A stretch of DNA of 64,000 nt from Paraburkholderia sp. Ac-20340 (GCF_017104965.1 NZ_JAAGPR010000015.1:121604-185603), one strand, 5' to 3'; shown: positions 45,560 to 55,303, counted from the first letter of the stretch. Made by a program: numbers and translations. Notes: generated by a model not told the origin, from the letters alone.

Positions 45560-47115
45560 CGCGTATCTACGTTCCTCGCGATTCGTCCGCGCTGGCTTTG
45601 GGCGCCGATGAAGTCGCCGCCGCGATCCAGCGCGAAGCCGCCGCACGCGGCATCGACATCGAACTCGTGCGCAACGGTTCGCGCGGCCTGCTCTATCTCG
45701 AACCGCTCGTCGAAGTCGAGACGCCGGACGGCCGCGTCGGCTACGCGAATGTCGATGAAGGCGATGTCGGCGCGCTGTTCGACAGCGACTTCGTGCGCGG
45801 CGGCCAGCACGCCAGCGGCGTCGGTCTCGTCGAGCAGATTCCGTATCTGAGCCGCCAGCAGCGCCTGACCTTCGCGCGCATCGGCATTACCGATCCGCTG
45901 TCGACCGACGACTACGTCGCGCACGGCGGCCTCGAAGGTTTGCGCAATGCGCTGCAGACCGCCAGCGCCCAGGCCTGCGACGCCCTGATCGAATCGGGTC
46001 TGCGCGGACGCGGCGGCGCGGCCTTCCCGGCCGGCATCAAGTGGCGCACGGTCGCGCAGGCGCAGGCCGATCAGAAGTACATCGTCTGCAACGCCGACGA
46101 AGGCGATTCGGGCACGTTCTCCGATCGCCTCGTGATGGAAAGCGATCCCTACGTGCTGATCGAAGGCATGACGATCGCGGGCATCACGGTGGGCGCGACG
46201 GTCGGCCATATCTATGTGCGCAGCGAGTATCCGCATTCGATCGCCACGCTCGAGGAAGCCATCCAGCGTGCGCGCGCCGCGGGCTGGCTCGGCGACGATG
46301 TGCTCGGCAGCGGCAAGCGCTTCGATCTGTTCGTCGCCAAGGGCGCGGGCGCGTATGTGTGCGGCGAAGAAACCGCGCTGCTCGAATCGCTCGAAGGCAA
46401 GCGCGGCATCGTGCGCGCCAAGCCGCCGCTGCCCGCGCTGGCCGGTCTCTACGGCAAGCCGACGGTCATCAACAACGTCATCACGCTCGCTACGGTGCCG
46501 ATCATCTTTGCGAAGGGCGCGGCGTTCTACAAGGATTTCGGCATGGGCCGCTCGCGCGGCACGCTGCCGTTCCAGCTTGCCGGCAATATCGCGCGCGGCG
46601 GTCTGGTCGAACTCGCGTTCGGCGTGACGCTGCGCGAACTGATGGTCGATTACGGCGGCGGCACCGCAAGTGGCCGTCCTGCGCGCGCCGTGCAGGTGGG
46701 CGGCCCGCTCGGCACCTATCTGCCCGAAAGCCAGTGGGACATTCCGATGGACTACGAAGCGTATGCGGCCGTCGGCGCGGTCGTGGGCCACGGCGGCATC
46801 GTGGTGCACGACGACACTTCGAATCTCGCCGAACTCGCGCAATACGCGATGGCGTTCTGCACGCTCGAATCCTGCGGCAAGTGCACGCCGTGCCGCATCG
46901 GCTCGACGCGCGGCGTCGAAGTGATTGCGAAGATCCGCCAAGGCGACACCTCCGAAAAACAGGTCACGCTGCTGCGCGATCTGTGCGACACGATGGTGTC
47001 CGGTTCGCTGTGCGCGATGGGCGGCATGACGCCCTTCCCGGTGCTTTCCGCGCTCGATCATTTCCCTGAAGATTTTGGTCTCGAACCCGCTGTACAACCG
47101 GCCACCGCAGCCTGA
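45556..47115 (+). CDS. fdsB: NAD-dependent formate dehydrogenase beta subunit
   Basis: The 519-residue subunit is homologous to NuoF and holds the FMN/NAD+ site and a [4Fe-4S] cluster. A thioredoxin-like domain occupies about the first 130 residues. The NAD(H)-binding motif is SGLRGRGGAAFPAGIKW, the FMN region is CNADEGDSGTFSDR, and CGEETALLESLEGKRG and the cluster ligands ESCGKCTPCRIGSTRG follow. Here electrons from formate reduce NAD+. It overlaps fdsG by 4 bp and precedes fdsA by 13 bp. Confidence 0.97.
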   Translation: MTRIYVPRDSSALALGADEVAAAIQREAAARGIDIELVRNGSRGLLYLEPLVEVETPDGRVGYANVDEGDVGALFDSDFVRGGQHASGVGLVEQIPYLSRQQRLTFARIGITDPLSTDDYVAHGGLEGLRNALQTASAQACDALIESGLRGRGGAAFPAGIKWRTVAQAQADQKYIVCNADEGDSGTFSDRLVMESDPYVLIEGMTIAGITVGATVGHIYVRSEYPHSIATLEEAIQRARAAGWLGDDVLGSGKRFDLFVAKGAGAYVCGEETALLESLEGKRGIVRAKPPLPALAGLYGKPTVINNVITLATVPIIFAKGAAFYKDFGMGRSRGTLPFQLAGNIARGGLVELAFGVTLRELMVDYGGGTASGRPARAVQVGGPLGTYLPESQWDIPMDYEAYAAVGAVVGHGGIVVHDDTSNLAELAQYAMAFCTLESCGKCTPCRIGSTRGVEVIAKIRQGDTSEKQVTLLRDLCDTMVSGSLCAMGGMTPFPVLSALDHFPEDFGLEPAVQPATAA

Positions 47116-47128
47116 ACAAGGAACCAGC

Positions 47129-50071
47129 ATGTCCGACACGCTCTCCCAAGCCGGTGGTTGCGGTTCCGGCAATTGCGCCTGCAAATCGGCGGCGATGAAC
47201 AAGGCCAATGCCCGCTCGCCATTCGACGACACCGATTACGGCACGCCGCTGCGCCACGCCGATATCGACGTCACGCTCGAAATCGACGGCCAGCCGGTCA
47301 CGGTGCCGGCGGGCACGTCCGTGATGCGCGCCTCGATCGAAGCGGGCATCAACGTGCCCAAGCTCTGCGCGACCGATTCGCTGGAACCGTTCGGCTCGTG
47401 CCGTCTGTGTCTGGTCGAAATCGAAGGCCGGCGCGGTTATCCGGCTTCGTGCACGACGCCCGTCGAAGCGGGCATGAAGGTGCGCACGCAAACCGATCGT
47501 CTGCACAAGCTGCGCCGCAACGTGATGGAGCTGTACATCTCCGATCACCCGCTCGACTGTCTCACCTGCCCCGCCAACGGCGACTGCGAACTGCAGGACA
47601 TGGCCGGCGTGACGGGCCTGCGCGAAGTGCGCTACGGCTTCGATGGCGCGAATCACCTCAAGGATCAGAAGGACGAATCGAACCCGTACTTCACCTACGA
47701 TCCGTCGAAGTGCATCGTCTGCAATCGCTGCGTGCGCGCCTGCGAAGAAACGCAAGGCACCTTCGCGCTGACGATTGCCGCGCGCGGCTTCGAATCGCGC
47801 GTCGCCGCGGGCGCGAGCGAGCCGTTCATGGAATCGGAATGCGTTTCGTGCGGCGCGTGCGTGGCCGCCTGCCCCACCGCGACCTTGCAGGAAAAGAGCG
47901 TCGTGATGCTCGGCCAGGCCGAACATTCGGTCGTGACGACCTGCGCGTATTGCGGGGTCGGCTGCTCGTTCAAGGCCGAGATGAAGGGCAATCAGGTCGT
48001 GCGCATGGTGCCGCACAAGAACGGTCAGGCGAACGAAGGTCACGCCTGCGTGAAGGGCCGTTTCGCGTGGGGTTATGCCACGCACAAGGACCGCATCAAG
48101 AAGCCGATGATCCGCGCGAAGATCACCGATCCGTGGCGCGAAGTCAGCTGGGAAGAAGCGATCAACTACGCGGCCAGCGAATTCCGCCGCATCCAGGCGA
48201 AGCACGGGCGCGATTCGATCGGCGGGATTACGTCGTCGCGCTGCACGAACGAAGAAACCTATCTCGTGCAGAAACTCGTGCGCGCCGCGTTCGGCAATAA
48301 CAATGTCGATACCTGCGCGCGCGTGTGCCATTCGCCCACGGGTTACGGCCTCAAGACCACGCTCGGCGAATCGGCCGGCACGCAGACGTTCGCCTCCGTC
48401 GACTATTCCGACGTGATCATGGTGATCGGCGCGAATCCGACCGACGGGCATCCGGTGTTCGGCTCGCGTCTGAAGCGCCGCGTGCGTCAGGGCGCGAAGC
48501 TGATCGTCGTCGATCCGCGCCGTATCGATATCGTCGATACCGCGCACGTGAAGGCCGAGCATCATCTGCAACTGCGCCCCGGCACCAACGTGGCGATGGT
48601 CAACTCGCTCGCGCACGTGATCGTCACCGAAGGTCTGGTCAACGAAGCGTTCGTGGCGGAGCGCTGCGAGACGCGCGCGTTCGAGCAATGGCGCGATTTC
48701 GTCGCGCTGCCGGAGAACTCGCCGGAAGCGATGGAAGCGCTCACGGGCGTGCCTGCCGATCAGGTGCGCGCGGCCGCGCGGCTCTACGCGCGCCAGGGCA
48801 ACTCGGCGATCTACTACGGCCTGGGCGTGACGGAACACGCGCAAGGCTCGACGATGGTGATGGGCATCGCCAATCTCGCCATGGCCACGGGCAACATCGG
48901 CCGCGAAGGCGTGGGCGTGAATCCGCTGCGCGGCCAGAACAACGTGCAGGGTTCGTGCGATATGGGTTCGTTCCCGCACGAGCTGCCGGGCTATCGCCAT
49001 GTGGGCGATGCGAATGTGCGCGCGCTGTTCGAAGATGCCTGGAACGTCGCGCTGCAAAGCGAGCCGGGACTGCGCATTCCGAACATGTTCGAAGCGGCGC
49101 TCGACGGCACGTTCATGGGCCTCTACTGCCAGGGCGAGGACATCGTCCAGTCCGATCCGAACACGCAGCATGTGGCGGCGGCGCTGTCGTCGATGGAATG
49201 TATCGTCGTGCAGGATATTTTCCTGAACGAGACGGCGAAGTACGCGCATGTGCTGCTGCCGGGTTCGTCGTTCCTCGAAAAAGACGGCACCTTCACCAAT
49301 GCCGAACGCCGCATTTCGCGCGTGCGCAAGGTGATGCCGCCGATCGCCGGTTACGCCGACTGGGAAGCGACGATCCTGCTCGCCCGCGCGCTCGGCTACG
49401 AGATGGACTACACGCATCCGTCGCAGATCATGGACGAGATCGCGCGTCTCACGCCGACTTTCCACGGCGTCTCGTACAAGCGGCTCGACGAAATGGGCAG
49501 CATCCAGTGGCCGTGCAACGAGCAGGCGCCCGACGGCACGCCGATCATGCATATCGACGGATTCGTGCGCGGCAAGGGCAAGTTCGTCATCACGAAGTTC
49601 ATCGCCTCGCCGGAGAAGGTCACGCGCCGCTTCCCGCTGCTGCTCACGACCGGGCGCATCCTGTCGCAGTACAACGTGGGCGCGCAGACGCGGCGCACCG
49701 AGAACTCGCGCTGGCACGAAGAGGATCGTCTGGAGGTGCATCCCGTCGATGCCGAGGATCGCGGCATTCGCGACGGCGACTGGGTGGGCATCGAATCGCG
49801 TGCGGGGCATACGGTGCTGCGCGCGAAGGTGAGCACGCGCATGCAGCCGGGCGTGGTCTACACGACCTTCCACTTCCCCGAATCGGGCGCGAACGTCATC
49901 ACCACGGATGCCTCCGACTGGGCCACCAATTGCCCCGAGTACAAGGTGACCGCCGTGCAGGTGAGCCACGTGCAGCAGCCGTCGGAATGGCAACGCGAGT
50001 ATTCGCGCTTCAACGAGACGCAGCTCGAGTTGCATCGCTCGCGCGAACCGCTGACCACTAACGGCAAATAA
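47129..50071 (+). CDS. fdsA: NAD-dependent formate dehydrogenase catalytic alpha subunit
   Basis: The 980-residue molybdopterin enzyme oxidises formate to CO2. In order: an N-terminal NuoG-like [2Fe-2S] domain (GSCRLCLVEIEG), a His/Cys [4Fe-4S] site (DCLTCPANGDC), a two-cluster ferredoxin domain (CIVCNRCVRACEE, CVSCGACVAACPT), a further [4Fe-4S] motif (CAYCGVGC) and the bis-molybdopterin domain. The predicted molybdenum ligand is Cys400, next to His401, in CARVCHSPTGYGL; it is cysteine, not selenocysteine. The C-terminal molybdopterin dinucleotide-binding domain (LLLTTGRILSQYNVGAQTRR) is complete. The ATG at 47129 follows AAGGAA. Confidence 0.97.
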   Translation: MSDTLSQAGGCGSGNCACKSAAMNKANARSPFDDTDYGTPLRHADIDVTLEIDGQPVTVPAGTSVMRASIEAGINVPKLCATDSLEPFGSCRLCLVEIEGRRGYPASCTTPVEAGMKVRTQTDRLHKLRRNVMELYISDHPLDCLTCPANGDCELQDMAGVTGLREVRYGFDGANHLKDQKDESNPYFTYDPSKCIVCNRCVRACEETQGTFALTIAARGFESRVAAGASEPFMESECVSCGACVAACPTATLQEKSVVMLGQAEHSVVTTCAYCGVGCSFKAEMKGNQVVRMVPHKNGQANEGHACVKGRFAWGYATHKDRIKKPMIRAKITDPWREVSWEEAINYAASEFRRIQAKHGRDSIGGITSSRCTNEETYLVQKLVRAAFGNNNVDTCARVCHSPTGYGLKTTLGESAGTQTFASVDYSDVIMVIGANPTDGHPVFGSRLKRRVRQGAKLIVVDPRRIDIVDTAHVKAEHHLQLRPGTNVAMVNSLAHVIVTEGLVNEAFVAERCETRAFEQWRDFVALPENSPEAMEALTGVPADQVRAAARLYARQGNSAIYYGLGVTEHAQGSTMVMGIANLAMATGNIGREGVGVNPLRGQNNVQGSCDMGSFPHELPGYRHVGDANVRALFEDAWNVALQSEPGLRIPNMFEAALDGTFMGLYCQGEDIVQSDPNTQHVAAALSSMECIVVQDIFLNETAKYAHVLLPGSSFLEKDGTFTNAERRISRVRKVMPPIAGYADWEATILLARALGYEMDYTHPSQIMDEIARLTPTFHGVSYKRLDEMGSIQWPCNEQAPDGTPIMHIDGFVRGKGKFVITKFIASPEKVTRRFPLLLTTGRILSQYNVGAQTRRTENSRWHEEDRLEVHPVDAEDRGIRDGDWVGIESRAGHTVLRAKVSTRMQPGVVYTTFHFPESGANVITTDASDWATNCPEYKVTAVQVSHVQQPSEWQREYSRFNETQLELHRSREPLTTNGK

Positions 50072-50088
50072 ATCTGGGAAGACACGCG

Positions 50089-50325
50089 ATGAAAAGCGAT
50101 CACCTGATCGAAATGGCCAACCAGATCGGCATGTTCTTCGACTCGCTGCCCGATCGCGAGGAGGCGCTCACGGGCATTGCCGAACATATCCGCAAGTTCT
50201 GGGAGCCGCGCATGCGGCGCACGCTGCTGGCCGCGCTCGATGCCACGCATGAAAGCGACAGCTTTACCGCGATCGTGCGTGACGCGCTCGTGCAGCATCG
50301 CGAGGCGCTCACGCCCGCCACCTAG
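50089..50325 (+). CDS. fdsD: Formate dehydrogenase delta subunit
   Basis: The 78-residue protein matches the small FdsD family: LIEMANQIGMFFDSLPDREEALTGIAEHIRKFWEPRMRRTLLA. FdsD is needed for active FdsGBA in other bacteria, probably as an assembly factor, and is not part of the electron path. It starts 17 bp after fdsA. In the usual fdsGBACD order, fdsC (an FdhD-like sulfur-transfer chaperone) lies between A and D; it is absent here. Confidence 0.93.
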   Translation: MKSDHLIEMANQIGMFFDSLPDREEALTGIAEHIRKFWEPRMRRTLLAALDATHESDSFTAIVRDALVQHREALTPAT

Positions 50326-50350
50326 GAGGTGACAGGCGGACGCCGCGCGA

Positions 50351-52063
50351 TCACTGCGCGGAAGGTTTAGGCGATGGCGCCGGCGCGAACCACGTTTCGC
50401 AATGGCGCAGCAGCCCGTGCAGATCCGAGCCCGTGCGCCCGCGCGCGCAGATATAGCCGTCGGGCCGCACGAGATAGAACGCGGGGCGCGTGCGGCCGTA
50501 GGCGTCGCCGAGCGTCGGTGCGCCTTCGCCCGCGAGCGGCACATCGCCCTCTTCCAGTTCCGCCAGCCACCAGACCCGCACCGCCTGCGGCATCGCACGC
50601 TCGATGGCTTCGGCGAAATGACGCAATGCCTCGGCGCCACTTCCGGCCGCGGGGCTCGCGTCGCCCGCGTGCTCGGCGACATCGGCGGCGCGCACCGTTT
50701 CTTCGTCCACCAGCAGAAAGAGCGAAAAACTCGCCGGATCGTGCAGATCGAAAATGCGGCCCTTGCCCGGCGCCTTGCCAAGCGGCCCATCGATCACGCG
50801 CACGCAGGCATCGGGCGCACGCTCGCCCGCGCGCGGCCCGCCATCGAGCACACGTTCGAGCGTGAGCGGACTACGCCGGTATTGAATCGACAATTCGCTC
50901 ACCGCCTGGCGCGCCGCGTCGCGCAGCGGCCCGAGCGCGACCAGCGCCGGCATCACGCGCTCGCGCAGCAGCTTGAGCGGACCGTGATCGGCTTCGACCA
51001 GCTGCGTCATGAAGCTGGTCTGGCGCAGCACGATGCGCTCGATCGGCGAACGTTCGGCGTGGTAGGTATCGAGTAGCCGTTCGGGCGCGCCGGCCAGCAC
51101 GCGCGCGAGTTTCCAGCCCAGATTGAACGCTTCCTGAATGCCCGTGTTCATGCCCTGCGCGCCCGCCGGGCTATGCACATGCGCGGCGTCGCCTGCGAAG
51201 AACACGCGCTCCATGCGCAGAAAACGCACCATGCGGCTGTTGATGCGGAAGTACGAGCCCCAGGTCATATCGGCGATCGAGACCGGATGATGCACGCGGC
51301 GCTCGACCACCGAGCGGCATTCTTCGAGCGTCGGCACCGGCATCGCGCCTTCGGGCGCGGCGGGCAGCATGGTCTTGTGATCGGCGATCAGGCGATAGCG
51401 GCCGTGGCCGTACGGAAACAGCGCAGCCAGACCGTCGCCCGAGGCGAACACGTGGAATTCGTCGTCGGACCAGGGCGTGCTCGCGTCGATATCGGCGAGC
51501 AGGAAAGACTGCGCGAGCGTCTCGCCATCGAACTGCATGCCGAGGTGATGGCGCACCGTGCTGTGCGCGCCGTCCGCCGCGATCAGCCAGGCGCAACGCA
51601 GCGCTTCCTGGCGGCCATCGGCGCGGCGCACATCGGCGCTGATACCTGCCGCGCCCTGATGCAGTTCCAGCAGTTCGCAGCCGCGCTCGACCTCGACGCC
51701 GAAGCTCGCCAGTTGCGCGGCGAGAATGCGTTCGGTTTCGCTCTGATCGAGAAAGAGCAGATACGGATAGCGCGTGAACAGCGGATCGAAGTCGAGTCGC
51801 GCGCGGCGCTGGCCGTTCGAATAGAGATTGGCGACGTGCGCGCGATGACCGCGCGCGAGAAACGGCTCGACGATGCGATGCTGCTCGAACAGTTCGAGCG
51901 TGCGCGCCTGGATGCCGATAGCGCGCGATTGACGTCCGGGTTCGCGCGTGCGATCGATCAGACGGACCGGAATGCGCGCGCGGGCGAGGCTCAGGGCAGC
52001 GGCGAGACCGGTCGGTCCCGCACCGACGATAAGCACGGACGGCTGGGAGAAAACCTCGGTCAT
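50351..52063 (-). CDS. FAD-dependent aromatic-ring-type monooxygenase
   Basis: The 570-residue flavoprotein belongs to the PheA/TfdB-like class A hydroxylases. The FAD motif is VLIVGAGPTGLAAALSLARA near the N-terminus. A DG-type motif lies at LIAADGAHSTVRHHLGM, and the second FAD motif is VFFAGDAAHVHSPAGAQGMNTGIQEAFNLGWKLA. The C-terminal thioredoxin-like domain typical of long members is present (ending RPDGYICARGRTGSDLHGLLRHCE). These enzymes hydroxylate aromatic or polyketide-type rings with NAD(P)H; substrate is unknown. GGAGG six bases before the ATG at 52063 fixes the start. It faces fdsD tail to tail and has no nearby pathway genes. Confidence 0.88.
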   Translation of the reverse strand: MTEVFSQPSVLIVGAGPTGLAAALSLARARIPVRLIDRTREPGRQSRAIGIQARTLELFEQHRIVEPFLARGHRAHVANLYSNGQRRARLDFDPLFTRYPYLLFLDQSETERILAAQLASFGVEVERGCELLELHQGAAGISADVRRADGRQEALRCAWLIAADGAHSTVRHHLGMQFDGETLAQSFLLADIDASTPWSDDEFHVFASGDGLAALFPYGHGRYRLIADHKTMLPAAPEGAMPVPTLEECRSVVERRVHHPVSIADMTWGSYFRINSRMVRFLRMERVFFAGDAAHVHSPAGAQGMNTGIQEAFNLGWKLARVLAGAPERLLDTYHAERSPIERIVLRQTSFMTQLVEADHGPLKLLRERVMPALVALGPLRDAARQAVSELSIQYRRSPLTLERVLDGGPRAGERAPDACVRVIDGPLGKAPGKGRIFDLHDPASFSLFLLVDEETVRAADVAEHAGDASPAAGSGAEALRHFAEAIERAMPQAVRVWWLAELEEGDVPLAGEGAPTLGDAYGRTRPAFYLVRPDGYICARGRTGSDLHGLLRHCETWFAPAPSPKPSAQ

Positions 52064-52140
52064 GCAGACCTCCATACGGTCGACATGAAGCGTAGTGTAC
52101 GCCCGCTCTTGGCGTGGCCGCGCGCGGGCCGGCGCGGCAC

Positions 52141-53157
52141 TTAAGTGTGACTGTGCGGCGCGGCACCCAGTTGCTCACTGGAATGCACATCGGCTTGCAC
52201 ATCGGCCCGCATATCGAGCGCACAGCGATGCACGCTCGTACCGAGATCGACCTGCAAGGTCACATGCTGCACGCGAAACCGCGTACCCAGCGCGCTCACG
52301 ATGGCATCGAGCGCCGCGTCGCCGGGATGGCCCGCCGGCATCACCAGATGCGCGGAAAGCGCATTGCCCGTGGTGGACAAGGCCCAGACATGCAGATCGT
52401 GCACATCGGTCACGCCATGCTGCTGCGCAAGAAAAAGCCGGATACCGTCGATATCGATGCCCTCGGGCACCGCCGCCAGCGCGAGACGCACCGATTCGCG
52501 CAGCAGACCCCAGGTGCCGCGCACGATCACGAGCACGACGACGATACTCATGGCCGGATCGACCCAGCTCCAGCCCGTACCGAGTATCACCAGCCCGCTC
52601 ACCGCCACGGCCGCCGACACGCCCGCATCGGCGGCCATATGCAGGAAGGCGCCGCGAATGTTGATATCGTCCTTCTGGCCGCGCATGAACAGCCACGCCG
52701 AAAAACCATTGACGATCATGCCGACCGTCGCGACCACGAACACGTCGAGGCCCGCGACCGGCGCGGGATGGACCAGCCGCCCGATCGCTTCGGCCAGAAT
52801 CGCGCCGCAGGCGACCAGCAGCAGCGCGGCATTGGCCAGCGACGCGAGAATCGAGCTGCTGCCGAAACCGAACGTATAGCGCGCCGAAGGCCGCCGCGTG
52901 GCAAGCCAGGCCGCGCCCCAGGCGAGCAGCAGGCCGAGCACATCGGAGAGATTGTGGCCCGCGTCCGCCAGCAGCGCGGCCGAATGCGCGAGCACGCCGT
53001 AGACGCCCTGCACGACCACGATGACGAGATTGAGCGCGACGGCCAGCGCGAATGCGCGGCCATGACCGTTGGCCGGCGCGTGGTGGTGATGATGGCCGTG
53101 TGAGCCGTGACCGGCGTGACTGTGGTGCGGATGATCGTGATGCCCATCGGCGCTCAT
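52141..53157 (-). CDS. Cation diffusion facilitator (CDF) metal exporter
   Basis: The 338-residue membrane antiporter exports divalent cations (zinc, cobalt or similar) using the proton gradient. The N-terminus is His-rich (HHDHPHHSHAGHGSHGHHHHH), probably a metal-binding sensor. Six transmembrane helices follow. Helix 2 carries HSAALLADAGHNLSDVLGLLLAW and helix 5 GAFLHMAADAGVSAAVAVSG, the paired His/Asp metal site of the family. A cytoplasmic domain ends in HVTLQVDLG and a second His-containing tail. GGAGG precedes the ATG at 53157. The family fits CzcD/DmeF-like members; the metal is not known. Confidence 0.92.
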   Translation of the reverse strand: MSADGHHDHPHHSHAGHGSHGHHHHHAPANGHGRAFALAVALNLVIVVVQGVYGVLAHSAALLADAGHNLSDVLGLLLAWGAAWLATRRPSARYTFGFGSSSILASLANAALLLVACGAILAEAIGRLVHPAPVAGLDVFVVATVGMIVNGFSAWLFMRGQKDDINIRGAFLHMAADAGVSAAVAVSGLVILGTGWSWVDPAMSIVVVLVIVRGTWGLLRESVRLALAAVPEGIDIDGIRLFLAQQHGVTDVHDLHVWALSTTGNALSAHLVMPAGHPGDAALDAIVSALGTRFRVQHVTLQVDLGTSVHRCALDMRADVQADVHSSEQLGAAPHSHT

Positions 53158-53305
53158 TGCGCTGACCTCCGGCAAGGAAGACGCTGGCCCATTATGGCGG
53201 TTCTGGCACTGCACCAGGTCAAGAACCCACGTCCGAATGGCGGAACGCCTGCGCGAGTGTGGGAAAATGCCGCCTTTGCATCTTCAAAGTCTCTGCCTTC
53301 AGGTC

Positions 53306-55219
53306 ATGGAACAGGTTTTTGTCCGCGCGTTCGCCGCACATCGCGACGGCCGGCTGGATGACGCCGAGCGCGGCTACCGCGCGACGCTCGCCGCCGATCC
53401 CGTACACGTCGATGCGCTGCATATGCTCGGCGTGCTGCGGCATCAACAGGGCCAGCACGCCGAAGCCGCGGACCTCGTGCGCCGGGCGGTCGACCTGCGC
53501 CCGGACGACGCCGCGCTCCAGTTGAACCTCGGCAATGCGCTGAAGGCGCTCGGCGATCTGGACCGCGCGATCGAGCGCTTTCGCAATGCGCTCACGCTCT
53601 CGCCCGCCTTCGCGCTCGCGCACTACAACCTCGGCAACGCCTACGCCGCGATCGGCCGCCACGAAGATGCGATGTACGCGTTCGGCCACGCGGTGCGCCT
53701 GCAGCCGGGCGATGCGTCGTCGCACAACAACCTCGGCAATGCACTGCACGCGCTCGGCCGTCACGCCGAAGCCGCCGACGCCTTCCGCCGCGCGCTGAAG
53801 ATCCGCCCGGGCCACGCGGGCGCGCACAACAACCTCGGTATGGCCCTGAATGCGCTTGGCGACAGCGCGGGCGCGGTCGAGCATTTCCAGAAAGCGCTGC
53901 GCGCGCAGCCGCGTTTCGTGGCCGCGCATTTCAACCTCGCGAATACGCTCGACGCGACCGGCTATCACAGCCAGGCCGTATCCGGCTACGAGGCCGCGCT
54001 GGCGCTGCAACCGCAGTTCCCGCCCGCGCTGTTTGGTCTGGGCAACGCGCTCGCCGCGCTCGGCCGCCACGAAGCGGCCATCGGCGCCTATGAGCGCGCG
54101 ATCGGCCTCGATCCCAAGTTTTCGCTGGCCTGGCTCGCGCTGGGCACGGCGCAGCACGCGCTGGGCCGTCACGCCGCCGCGCTGCGCGCCTTCGACGAAG
54201 CATTGCGCGCGCGACCCGATCTGGCCGCCGCGCACCTGAACCGCGCGCTCACGTGGCTCACGCTCGGCGACTTCCGGCGCGGCCTGCCCGAATACGAATG
54301 GCGTCTCGATCCGGCTTCGCGCGACACCGGCTTTGGCGCGCTGGGCGCGCCGGTCGCCACGCGCGAGTGCCCGCCGCCAACTTGCCCGCAAGGCGTGCCG
54401 CGCTGGCGCGGCGAGCCGCTCGGCGAGCGCACGCTGCTGATCCACGCCGAGCAGGGTTTCGGCGACACGCTGCAATTCATCCGCTTCGTGCCGTCGATTT
54501 TCGCGCTGGCGCAGGCCGGCACGCGCATCGTGCTCGAAGTGCAGGCGCCGCTCGTGCCGCTGATCGCCCCCGCCGCGCACACGGCGCGCATCACGCTGAT
54601 CGCCCAAGGCACGCCGCGCCCGAACGCCGACCTGCAATGCCCGCTGCTGTCGCTGCCACTCGTGCTCGGCACCACCTTCGACGCCCTGCCCGCGCCGATG
54701 CCCTACCTCGCCGCGCCCACCGCGTACCGCCGCAAATGGCGCGGTTCGCTGGGCGGCCAGGCGCGGCGCAAGATCGGCCTCGCGTGGTCGGGCCGCATTC
54801 ATCGGCACGAGAACCGCAGCATGCCGCTCGCGGCGCTCGAAGCGCTGTTCGCGCTCGACGGCATCGACTGGATCGTGTTGCAACCCCATTTGACCGACGC
54901 CGAACATGCAGCGCTCGACGTGCATCCGCGTGCGCGCTCGATTCATCGACTCGGTGAAAAGCTCGCCGATTTCGCCGATACCGCCGCCGTCATCGAACGG
55001 CTCGACGCCGTGGTGTCGATCGATACGTCGATTGCCCACCTGGCCGGCGCGCTCGACGCGAAGCTCTGGCTGATGCTGCCCTTTGCCGCCGACTGGCGCT
55101 GGTTCAGCGACACCGACGCGAGCCCGTGGTATCCGCGCGCGCGGCTCGTGCGCCAGCCGCGCCCGGGCGCATGGGACGAAGTCGTCGCGCAGGTGGCGAA
55201 CGCCTTGCGCGAAGGCTGA
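53306..55219 (+). CDS. TPR protein with GT9-like glycosyltransferase domain
   Basis: The 637-residue protein has about nine tetratricopeptide repeats in residues 1-320 (repeated FNLANTLDATGYHSQAVSGYEAAL, AHNNLGMALNALGDSAGAVEHFQKAL patterns). A C-terminal domain follows resembling family-9 (heptosyltransferase-like) glycosyltransferases: ERTLLIHAEQGFGDTLQFIRFVP, KIGLAWSGRIHRHENRSMPL and VVSIDTSIAHLAGALDAKLWLMLPFAADWRW. Proteins of this layout are common in Burkholderia and other proteobacteria and may glycosylate proteins, but no acceptor is known. No signal peptide. Starts at 53267 and 53237 are also possible. Confidence 0.85.
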   Translation: MEQVFVRAFAAHRDGRLDDAERGYRATLAADPVHVDALHMLGVLRHQQGQHAEAADLVRRAVDLRPDDAALQLNLGNALKALGDLDRAIERFRNALTLSPAFALAHYNLGNAYAAIGRHEDAMYAFGHAVRLQPGDASSHNNLGNALHALGRHAEAADAFRRALKIRPGHAGAHNNLGMALNALGDSAGAVEHFQKALRAQPRFVAAHFNLANTLDATGYHSQAVSGYEAALALQPQFPPALFGLGNALAALGRHEAAIGAYERAIGLDPKFSLAWLALGTAQHALGRHAAALRAFDEALRARPDLAAAHLNRALTWLTLGDFRRGLPEYEWRLDPASRDTGFGALGAPVATRECPPPTCPQGVPRWRGEPLGERTLLIHAEQGFGDTLQFIRFVPSIFALAQAGTRIVLEVQAPLVPLIAPAAHTARITLIAQGTPRPNADLQCPLLSLPLVLGTTFDALPAPMPYLAAPTAYRRKWRGSLGGQARRKIGLAWSGRIHRHENRSMPLAALEALFALDGIDWIVLQPHLTDAEHAALDVHPRARSIHRLGEKLADFADTAAVIERLDAVVSIDTSIAHLAGALDAKLWLMLPFAADWRWFSDTDASPWYPRARLVRQPRPGAWDEVVAQVANALREG

Positions 55220-55248
55220 CGCGCCCGCGCGCCGCTTCGGCAAGCCAT

Positions 55249-55278
55249 AAAAAAACCCGCATCGCTGCGGGTTTTTTT
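55249..55278. terminator. Bidirectional terminator between TPR gene and MFS gene
   Basis: Perfect 13-bp stem AAAAAAACCCGCA (55249-55261) and TGCGGGTTTTTTT (55266-55278) with a 4-nt loop, usable from both convergent genes. Confidence 0.93.
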
Positions 55279-55303
55279 GCGTCTGCGAAACGCGCGGCCA
55301 ACT

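Noticed and set aside
46964..50035. 1023-codon open frame on the minus strand
   Set aside because: Antisense to fdsB and fdsA, whose cofactor motifs are complete. The frame is a by-product of the high GC third-position bias; its His/Arg-rich translation has no family features.
53219..55243. 674-codon open frame on the minus strand
   Set aside because: Antisense to the TPR/GT9-like gene with clear repeats; Arg/Gly-rich nonsense translation.
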